Shown: positions 55,410 through 64,000 of the stretch, in pieces
Layout: each line of letters begins with the position of its first letter
Numbering within the stretch: the stretch's first letter is position 1
NCBI GenBank assembly: GCA_933228675.1
Contig: OW121744.1
Coordinates: 93,394,885 to 93,458,884, forward strand
Direction: 5' to 3'
DNA: 64,000 nucleotides
Origin: Stomorhina lunata
Taxonomy: Eukaryota; Arthropoda; Insecta; Diptera; Rhiniidae
Position numbers and translations under genes: made by a program
The notes under the pieces: model-generated
Seen by the model: only the letters and a program-made list of their open reading frames with translations
Told to the model about the DNA's origin: nothing
The model's database searches: none

Positions 55410-58400
55410 TTAGAAAATTATTTCTATTAAAAATTTTTCTAAAGAAAAATATTTCTATTGAAAATTTTTCTATACAAAACTATTTCTATTGAAAAATTTT
55501 CTATAGAAAAATATTTCTGTTGAAGAATTTTCTATAGAAAAATATTTCTGTTGAAGAATTTTCTATAGAAAAATATTTCTACTAAAGAATTTTCTATAAA
55601 AAAATATTTATATTGAAATATTTCTAACGAAAATTTTTCTATAGAAAAATAATTTCTAAAAAAATATATATAAAAATATCTCTAACGAAAATTTTTCTAT
55701 AGAAAAATATTTCTAACAAAAATTTTTCTATAGAAAAATATTTCTAACGAAAATTTTTCTATAGAAAAATATTTCTAACGAAAATTTTTCTATAGAAAAA
55801 TATTTCTAACGAAAATTTTTCTATAGAAAAATATTTCTAACGAAAATTTTTTTATAAAAAAATATTTCTAACGAAAATTTTTCTATAAAAAAATATTTCT
55901 AACGAAAATTTTTCTATAGAAAAATATTTCTAACGAAAATTTTTCTATAGAAAAATATTTCTAACGAAAATTTTTCTATAGAAAAATATTTCTAACGAAA
56001 ATTTTTCTATAGAAAAATATTTCTAACGAAAATTTTTCTATAGAAAAATATTTCTAACGAAAATTTTTCTATAGAAAAATATTTCTAACGAAAATTTTTC
56101 TATAGAAAAATATTTCTAACGAAAATTTTTCTATAGAAAAATATTTCTAACAAAAATTTTTCTATAGAAAAATATTTCTAACGAAAATTTTTCTATAGAA
56201 AAATATTTCTAACGAAAATTTTTCTATAGAAAAATATTTCTAACGAAAATTTTTCTATAGAAAAATATTTCTAACGAAAATTTTTCTATAGAAAAATATT
56301 TCTAACGAAAATTTTTCTATAGAAAAATATTTCTAACGAAAATTTTTCTATAGAAAAATATTTCTAACGAAAATTTTTCTATAGAAAAATATTTCTAACG
56401 AAAATTTTTCTATAGAAAAATATTTCTAACGAAAATTTTTCTATAGAAAAATATTTCTAACGAAAATTTTTCTATAGAAAAATATTCCTAACGAAAATTT
56501 TTCTATAGAAAAATATTTCTAACGAAAATTTTTCTATAGAAAAATATTTCTAACGAAAATTTTTCTATAGAAAAATATTTCTAACGAAAATTTTTCTATA
56601 GAAAAATATTTCTAACGAAAATTTTTCTATAGAAAAATATTTCTAACGAAAATTTTTCTATAGAAAAATATTTCTAACGAAAATTTTTCTATAGAAAAAT
56701 ATTTCTAACGAAAATTTTTCTATAGAAAAATATTTTTAACGAAAATTTTTCTATAGAAAAATATTTCTAACGAAAATTTTTCTATAGAAAAATATTTTTA
56801 ACGAAAATTTTTCTATAGAAAAATATTTCTAACGAAAATTTTTCTATAGAAAAATATTTCTAACGAAAATTTTTCTGTAGAAAAATATTTCTAACGAAAA
56901 TTTTTCTATAGAAAAATGTTTCTAACGAAAATTTTTCTATAGAAAAATATTTCTAACGAAAATTTTTCTATAGAAAAATATTTCTAACGAAAATTTTTCT
57001 ATAGAAAAATATTTCTAACGAAAATTTTTCTATAGAAAAATATTTCTAACGAAAATTTTTCTATAGAAAAATATTTCTAACGAAAATTTTTCTTTAGAAA
57101 AATATTTCTAACGAAAATTTTTCTATAGAAAAATATTTCTAACGAAAATTTTTCTATAGAAAAATATTTCTAACGAAAATTTTTCTATAGAAAAATATTT
57201 CTAACGAAAATTTTTCTATAGAAAAATATTTCTAACGAAAATTTTTCTATAGAAAAATATTTCTAACGAAAATTTTTCTATAGAAAAATATTTCTAACGA
57301 AAATTTTTCTATAGAAAAATATTTCTAACGAAAATTTTTCTATAGAAAAATATTTCTAACGAAAATTTTTCTATAGAAAAATATTTCTAACGAAAATTTT
57401 TCTATAGAAAAATATTTCTAACGAAAATTTTTCTATAGAAAAATATTTCTAACGAAAATTTTTCTATAGAAAAATATTTCTAACGAAAATTTTTCTATAG
57501 AAAAATATTTCTAAGGAAAATTTTTCTATAGAAAAATATTTCTAACGAAAATTTTTTATAGAAAAATATTTCTAACGAAAATTTTTCTATAGAAAAATAT
57601 TTCTAACGAAAATTTTTCTATAGAAAAATATTTCTAACGAAAATTTTTCTATAGAAAAATATTTCTAACGAAAATTTTTCTATAGAAAAATATTTCTAAC
57701 GAAAATTTTTCTATAGAAAAATATTTCTAACGAAAATTTTTCTATAGAAAAATATTTCTAACGAACATTTTTCTATAGAAAAATATTTCTAACGAAAATT
57801 TTTCTATAGAAAAATATTTCTAACGAAAATTTTTCTATAGAAAAATATTTCTAACGAAAATTTTTCTATAGAAAAATATTTCTAACGAAAATTTTTCTAT
57901 AGAAAAATATTTCTAACGAAAATTTTTCTATAAAAAAATATTTCTAACGAAAATTTTTCTATAGAAAAATATTTCTAACGAAAATTTTTCTATAGAAAAA
58001 TATTTCTAACGAAAATTTTTCTATAGAAAAATATTTCTAACGAAAATTTTTCTATAGAAAAATATTTCTAACGAAAATTTTTCTATAGAAAAATATTTCT
58101 AACGAAAATTTTTCTATAGAAAAATATTTCTAACGAAAATTTTTCTATAGAAAAATATTTCTAACGAAAATTTTTCTATAGAAAAATATTTCTAACGAAA
58201 ATTTTTCTATAGAAAAATATTTCTAACGAAAATTTTTCTATAGAAAAATATTTCTAACGAAAATTTTTCTATAGAAAAATATTTCTAACGAAAATTTTTC
58301 TATAGAAAAATATTTCTAACGAAAATTTTTCTATAGAAAAATATTTCTAACGAAAATTTTTCTATAGAAAAATATTTCTAACGAAAATTTTTCAATAGAA

Positions 58401-59577
58401 AAATATTTCTAACGATAATTTTTCTATAGAAAAATATTTCTAACGAAATTTTTTCTATAGAAAAATATTTCTAACGAAAATTTTTCTATAGAAAAATATT
58501 TCTAACGAAAATTTTTCTATAGAAAAATATTTCTAACGAAAATTTTTCTATAGAAAAATATTTCTAACGAAAATTTTTCTATAGAAAAATATTTCTAACG
58601 AAAATTTTTCTATAGAAAAATATTTCTAACGAAAATTTTTCTATAGAAAAATATTTCTAACGAAAATTTTTCTATAGAAAAATATTTCTAACGAAAATTT
58701 TTCTATAGAAAAATATTTCTAACGAAAATTTTTCTATAGAAAAATATTTCTAACGAAAATTTTTCTATAGAAAAATATTTCTAACGAAAATTTCTAACAA
58801 AGAAAATATTTCTAACGAAAATGTTTCTATAGAAAAATATTTCTAACGAAAATTTTTCTATAGAAAAATATTTCTAACGAAAATTTTTCTATAGAAAAAT
58901 ATTTCTAACGAAAATTTTTCTGAAATAAATTATTTTTTTATTTTTCTAACGAAAATTTTTCTATAGAAAAATATTTCTAACGAAAATTTTTCTATAGAAA
59001 AATATTTCTAACGAAAATTTTTCTATAGAAAAATATTTCTAACGAAAATTTTTCTATAGAAAAATATTTCTAACGAAAATTTTTCTATAGAAAAATATTT
59101 CTAACGAAAATTTTTCTATAGAAAAATATTTCCAACGAAAATTTTTCTATAGAAAAATATTTCTAACGAAAATTTTTCTATAGAAAAATATTTCTAACGA
59201 AAATTTTTCTATAGAAAAATATTTCTAACGAAAATTTTTCTATAGAAAAATATTTCTAACGAAAATTTTTCTATAGAAAAATATTTCTAACGAAAATTTT
59301 TCTATAGAAAAATATTTCTAACGAAAATTTTTCTATAGAAAAATATTTCTAACGAAAATTTTTCTATAGAAAAATATTTCTAACGAAAATTTTTCTATAG
59401 AAAAATATTTCTAACGAAAATTTTTCTATAGAAAAATATTTCTAACGAAAATTTTTCTATGGAAAAATATTTCTAACGAAAATGTTTCTATAGAAAAATA
59501 TTTCTAACGAAAATTTTTCTATAGAAAAATATTTCTAACGAAAATTTTTCTATAGAAAAATATTTCTAACGAAAATA
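55410..59577 (+). repeat. 31-bp tandem array (TTTTTCTATAGAAAAA with TTTCTAACG), the largest in the window
   Basis: About 134 units, most of them identical, combine the palindrome TTTTTCTATAGAAAAA with TATTTCTAACGAAAA. The left edge (55410-55690) is diverged (TTTCTATTGAAA, TTTCTGTTGAAG), then nearly pure repeat continues for almost 4 kb with rare interruptions (58790-58810, 58921-58945). The pattern of a pure core with degenerate edges is typical of satellite homogenisation. Confidence 0.97.
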
Positions 59578-59757
59578 TATATATATAGAAAAATTTTCGT
59601 TAGAAATATTTTTCTATAGAAAAATTTTCGTTAGAAATATTTTTCTATAGAAAAATTTTCGTTAGAAATATTTTTCTATAGAAAAATTTTCGTTAGAAAT
59701 ATTTTTCTATAGAAAAATTTTCGTTAGAAATATTTTTCTATAGAAAAATTTTCGTTA
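59578..59757 (-). repeat. Inverted block of the 55410 array unit
   Basis: After ATATATATATATAG the unit appears in reverse complement (AAAAATTTTCGTTAGAAATA) for about six units, then reverts to the original orientation at 59758-59850. The two switches create perfect foldback arms of roughly 180 bp. Confidence 0.95.
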
Positions 59758-59945
59758 AAATATTTCTAACGAAAATTTTTCTATAGAAAAATATTTCTAA
59801 CGAAAATTTTTCTATAGAAAATTATTTCTAACGAAAATTTTTCTATATCTTAGTCTATATCTTAGTATATGTCTTGATCTATGTCTTAGTCTAAGTCGTA
59901 GTCTATATCTTAGTCTATATCTTAGACTTTGGCTTTATTATATAT
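59758..59945 (+). repeat. Array tail and 12-bp TCTTAGTCTATA microsatellite
   Basis: Three final 31-bp units end at about 59850. A degenerate repeat follows, built from CTTAGTCTATAT and GTCTTAGTCTAA (59850-59935). Its CTATA motif may derive from the neighbouring satellite. Confidence 0.8.
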
Positions 59946-61116
59946 CAGAGGGCATGTCTTTGTCTTAGGCCTTATATCATAGTCTATGTTTTAGTTTATG
60001 TCATTATCTCGTTCTCTCTTCAATTGAACTTGGAAAAAATTACTGAAATCTTAAGAATATTTGAATTTTAGAATCTTGTTTTCACTTCTTATTTGAAAAA
60101 AAAAACGTGAAAATGGAATTAAGTTACTTGTTACAAAGAACCTTGTCATTTCTATTTGCAAAACTTTGTCAATGAAATCCAGTTGTCAGTCAAACAAAAA
60201 TTGTTCAGAAAAAGTTTGTGTCTTAAGTCTTTTGTTTATTTGTTACACAAAATGAAAAAGTAAAAAATCGATATTTTTATTCAAAAATTTATAATAAAAT
60301 TATTCATTTAAATAGAGAATTTTATAGAAATCGAGAGTTTTCAAAGAAAAAATCAAAAGCAAAACAAAATTCGTAATAACAAAACAAATGACCTTTAAGT
60401 TATAAAATGAGTCTTAAGTGGCGCAAACAAACAAGTGGAAATAACACGAATTAAAAGGCACTAAACATTTGAAATAAACTTAAAGAAACTATTTTTAAAG
60501 CTATAAATTTTGTGAATGGTAAGCTCGTGAATTAAACTGAAAATATTAAAATTATATAAATGCCAATAAGTAATAACAAATAAGAAGAATAAAGAATGAA
60601 ATAAAAGGTTAAACGAGACAAAGAATTAATGAAAAATATTAAAGAAACCTCAAGGTGGTGGAAAAAAATTAAAAGAATTTTAAATAAAAGACAAATAAAA
60701 ATGTAAAAAAATCGAAAATAGAGAATTTCTAGAAAATTTAAAATATATTATGAAAATCAAAAGTTCAGAAAAAATTGTATTTGTTTTAAATTTCTAAATC
60801 TTTTAAATTTCTTTCTAAATTTATTCAAACATGAGTAATAATTTCCATAAAATTCTATTTTAATTTCAGCTTTTAAATTGTGTTTTTGAAATACCCCACA
60901 ATTTTCTAAAAAATATCAGCCGAAGACATGTTTTTATATACTTTAAATAAAACTGGTTAAAATCATTAATTTTTAATTTAAATTTTTTAATATTCTTTTG
61001 TTTTTGTATTTTTTTTTTTCGTTACTGTTTAAAATTGAAAAAAATATCGCTAAAATTGCTTTTAAACTTGTCTTTTGTTTAAAACAAAATTTAAAAATTT
61101 TTTGTTTCAAAAATTA
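59946..61116. other. AT-rich region, probably upstream or 5' UTR of the 61117 exon
   Basis: No ORF is supported. A 22-base stretch containing GTGTCTTAAGTCTTTTG (60217-60238) is shared with 54824-54845 on the other side of the array. Confidence 0.4.
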
Positions 61117-61270
61117 ATGACTCTACCGGCTTCAAGAAAACAAAAACAACCACAAGAAACCAGCAACTTTAAAATGTTCAACAAGTCGATGGCGGGCACA
61201 TTGTTGCTGCCCATGTTGCTGCTTCTACTGCTGCAGCTGACGATGATGAGTAGTTATGTTAACGCACAAG
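61117..61270 (+). CDS. First coding exon of an unidentified secreted or membrane protein (partial)
   Basis: From ATG 61117 the frame reads MTLPASRKQKQPQETSNFK, then MFNKSMAGTLLLPMLLLLLL and ends YVNAQ plus one base. A strong splice donor follows (CAAG|GTGAGT, GT at 61271). The leucine-rich segment followed by a VNA-Q site is a clear signal peptide; the methionine at 61174 is an alternative start giving a more standard one. CAG-rich, GC-richer codons stand out from the AT-rich surroundings, which supports real coding. The rest of the protein must be in exons beyond the window, so I cannot name the gene. Confidence 0.6.
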
Positions 61271-61755
61271 GTGAGTAGCTTTTAGACACTTGTTTCTTTT
61301 TGGGTAAAAAATCACACACACACAAGCTCTCTTACATGAATATATCACATCTTGAAATTGATATTTTTTCGTTGAAATTTTTGCCAAAAGTTTTGTTTTG
61401 GTTTTACAGAAGATTTTAAAGCTTAAAAATATTAAAATCCTGGGTTTTTTAAAAAGAAATTCTTTTGATATTTGTGTCAAATAAATTTTTTCTTAAGCGA
61501 AATTCTCTGAAAATTCCAAGGGGGCCTCATATTATTTATTTAACTCTTTAAAGCAAACACATTTTATGAGTTTACATACCATGAGGATTTCAGTGTTTGC
61601 AAGTAGAGTCATCAACCCTATTTCCTATATTTACTTTGCCAAGCGACAAAAGAAGAATATAAACAGTTCTTTTTTACATATTTAACAAGTTACATAACAC
61701 TAAGGGACAAGTTAAAAAGTAAAGGGAAGTATGCAAATTGTTCATTTTTAAAAAA
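61271..61755 (+). other. Start of a long intron after the signal-peptide exon
   Basis: The strong donor at 61271 opens it; no acceptor followed by a convincing coding segment is visible in the remaining 2.7 kb. It contains a short CACACACACA run (61312-61323). Confidence 0.45.
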
Positions 61756-63300
61756 TTTAATATAAAAATTATAAATTTTTGAAAAATTTCCTATAAAAAT
61801 GGAGAAATTTTGAAAAATTTCCTATACAAATAGAAAATTTTTGAAAAATTTCCTATAACAATAGGAAACTTTTGAAAAATTTCCTATAAAAATAGGAAAT
61901 TTTTGAAAAATTTCCTATAAAAATAGGAAATTTTTGAAAAATTTCCTATAAAAATAGGAAATTTTTGAAAAATTTCCTATGAAAATAGGAAATTTTTGAA
62001 AAATTTCCTATAAAAATAGGAAATTTTTGAAAAATTTCCTATAAAAATAGGAAATTTTTGAAAAATTTCCTATAAAAATAGGAAATTTTTGAAAAATTTC
62101 CTATAAAAATAGGAAATTTTTGAAAAATTTCCTATAAAAATAGGAAATTTTTGAAAAATTTCCTATAAAAATAGGAAATTTTTGAAAAATTTCCTATAAA
62201 AATAGGAAATTTTTGAAAAATTTCCTATAAAAATAGGAAATTTTTGAAAAATTTCCTATAAAAATAGGAAATTTTTGAAAAATTTCCTATAAAAATAGGA
62301 AATTTTTGAAAAATTTCCTATAAAAATAGGAAATTTTTGAAAAATTTCCTATAAAAATAGGAAATTTTTGAAAAATTTCCTATAAAAATAGGAAATTTTT
62401 GAAAAATTTCCTATAAAAATAGGAAATTTTTGAAAAATTTCCTATAAAAATAGGAAATTTTTGAAAAATTTCCTATAAAAATAGGAAATTTTTGAAAAAT
62501 TTCCTATAAAAATAGGAAATTTTTGAAAAATTTCCTATAAAAATAGGAAATTTTTGAAAAATTTCCTATAAAAATAGGAAATTTTTGAAAAATTTCCTAT
62601 AAAAATAGGAAATTTTTGAAAAATTTCCTATAAAAATAGGAAATTTTTGAAAAATTTCCTATAAAAATAGGAAATTTTTGAAAAATTTCCTATAAAAATA
62701 GGAAATTTTTGAAAAATTTCCTATAAAAATAGGAAATTTTTGAAAAATTTCCTATAAAAATAGGAAATTTTTGAAAAATTTCCTATAAAAATAGGAAATT
62801 TTTGAAAAATTTCCTATAAAAATAGGAAATTTTTGAAAAATTTCCTATAAAAATAGGAAATTTTTGAAAAATTTCCTATAAAAATAGGAAATTTTTGAAA
62901 AATTTCCTATAAAAATAGGAAATTTTTGAAAAATTTCCTATAAAAATAGGAAATTTTTGAAAAATTTCCTATAAAAATAGGAAATTTTTGAAAAATTTCC
63001 TATAAAAATAGGAAATTTTTGAAAAATTTCCTATAAAAATAGGAAATTTTTGAAAAATTTCCTATAAAAATAGGAAATTTTTGAAAAATTTCCTATAAAA
63101 ATAGGAAATTTTTGAAAAATATCCTATAAAAATAGGAAATTTTTGAAAAATTTCCTATAAAAATAGGAAGTTTTTGAAAAATTTCCTATAAAAATAGGAA
63201 ATTTTTGAAAAATTTCCTATAAAAATAGGAAATTTTTGAAAAATTTCCTATAAAAATAGAAAATTTTTGAATATTACCTAAAAAAATACAAAAATTTTGA
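61756..63300 (+). repeat. 31-bp tandem array (AAATTTTTGAAAAATTT / CCTATAAAAATAGG)
   Basis: About 49 units, the purest array after the 55410 one, nearly invariant from 61870 to 63250. It belongs to the same family and orientation as 25451-26605, 35 kb away. Left and right edges degrade within two or three units. It appears to lie in the first intron of the gene starting at 61117. Confidence 0.97.
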
Positions 63301-64000
63301 AAAAATTCCTAAAAATATAAATTTTTTTAAAAAATTCGTATTATAAAAAAAAAAATTTGCAAAAATTCCTATTAAAAAACATCAAATTTTGGCAAAATTT
63401 TCTCATAAAAAATGGTAAATTTTGATAAATTTTTCTATTAAAAATAGTAATATTTGGCAAAATTTTCTTTAAAACAGTAAAAATTTACACTTTTCTGGCA
63501 ATTTCTTTAATTATGATGTATATAGTACATCTCCACTGTTGCCACCATTCATCCATTATGTTTAACAATATTTTGGTCATACTTACAATGTATAGCTAAA
63601 CTACTACCCTGTTCAATTATTTGCCTATGCTGGGCTTGTGCCATAAATATCTTTGAAAGAAGTGATAAAAAATAAACAAAAAATCTTGAAAAATAAACAA
63701 TTTTACATTCAGACGAAACAAACTGACATTTTTTCTAAAACCCAAAGAAAGCTGAAAAAATGTTGTTAAAACAAGTAACCAGCAATAACAATTGGAAATA
63801 AATAAACAAAAAATAAAATCTAAAAACAAATAGAGTTGAAGACCTCAAAAAAGCGCCTGCCACTTTTTTGCGTTTGAAAAAAATCCAAACAAACGAAATT
63901 ACAAAAACCATAGAAAAGTCAAAATCAAACAAGCAACTGAAAGCCAATGGACAGAAAGACAGACGGATAGTAATAAACAAACAAACAGTTTAATGTCCAT
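63301..64000. other. Decayed array edge and AT-rich spacer
   Basis: From 63301 to about 63480 there are degenerate relics of the array unit (AAATTTTGGCAAAATTTTC). Beyond that the sequence is A-rich with no supported gene; overlapping minus-strand ORFs translate to low-complexity hydrophobic strings. Confidence 0.5.

Noticed and set aside
55410..63300. CRISPR-like regular repeats
   Set aside because: Units are directly adjacent with no unique spacers, and the genome is eukaryotic; these are satellites.
63617..63980. Two overlapping minus-strand hydrophobic ORFs
   Set aside because: Translations of A-rich low-complexity sequence; phenylalanine- and leucine-rich strings with no domain.

Overview
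The window is a stretch of nuclear DNA from a higher fly (Diptera, Brachycera), most likely a large-genome muscoid or blowfly-type species. Four things support this. The three recognisable genes have short insect-type introns of about 60 bp. The base composition is very AT-rich. The dispersed repeats are DINE-1/HINE (Helentron-derived) elements starting TTATACCCTTCACC, with GTCC/GTCT microsatellites and a TTACTTGTT end. There are also mariner, RTE, Jockey/R1-like and SINE-like relics. All family calls were made by reading the sequence, without database searches.

Genes are confined to about 4.0-9.3 kb plus one exon near 61 kb. ZCCHC4 (28S rRNA m6A methyltransferase) lies on + at 4033-5426 with three visible exons; its N-terminal exon(s) are not in view. 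TRIAP1/Mdm35 (mitochondrial intermembrane-space CX9C protein) lies on - at 6199-6516 with two exons. P32/C1QBP/MAM33 (mitochondrial matrix protein) lies on + at 6916-9241 with five exons. TRIAP1 and P32 are head to head across 399 bp, so two nuclear genes for mitochondrial proteins probably share one promoter region. At 61117-61270 there is a plausible first coding exon with a signal peptide and a strong splice donor; the rest of that gene is outside the window.

From 9.3 to 22 kb the window is a graveyard of mobile elements. It holds HINE elements of three subfamilies (called A, B and D here), a deleted mariner nested in a HINE, an RTE relic, a tRNA-derived SINE-like unit, and a 1.3 kb element (family C) with terminal inverted repeats and an internal tRNA-like segment. 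From 38.9 to 42.2 kb lies a decayed RT/RNase H LINE on the minus strand, itself broken by two insertions and a local triplication. Further HINE copies, one with a nearly full-length mariner, occupy 44.0-44.9, 46.1-49.2 and 50.5-53.1 kb.

The most striking structure is a set of tandem arrays covering roughly 15 kb (about 2.9-3.6, 23.6-24.2, 25.5-26.6, 28.0-31.1, 32.9-34.8, 36.9-38.9, 55.4-59.9 and 61.8-63.3 kb). Their sequences differ, yet nearly all have a 31-bp period and are dominated by short palindromes such as TTTTTCTATAGAAAAA or an AGGAAATTTTT/AAAAATTTCCT dyad. Hand alignment suggests that several are one ancestral unit in different orientations and states of divergence. The remaining sequence is AT-rich spacer in which I see no gene.
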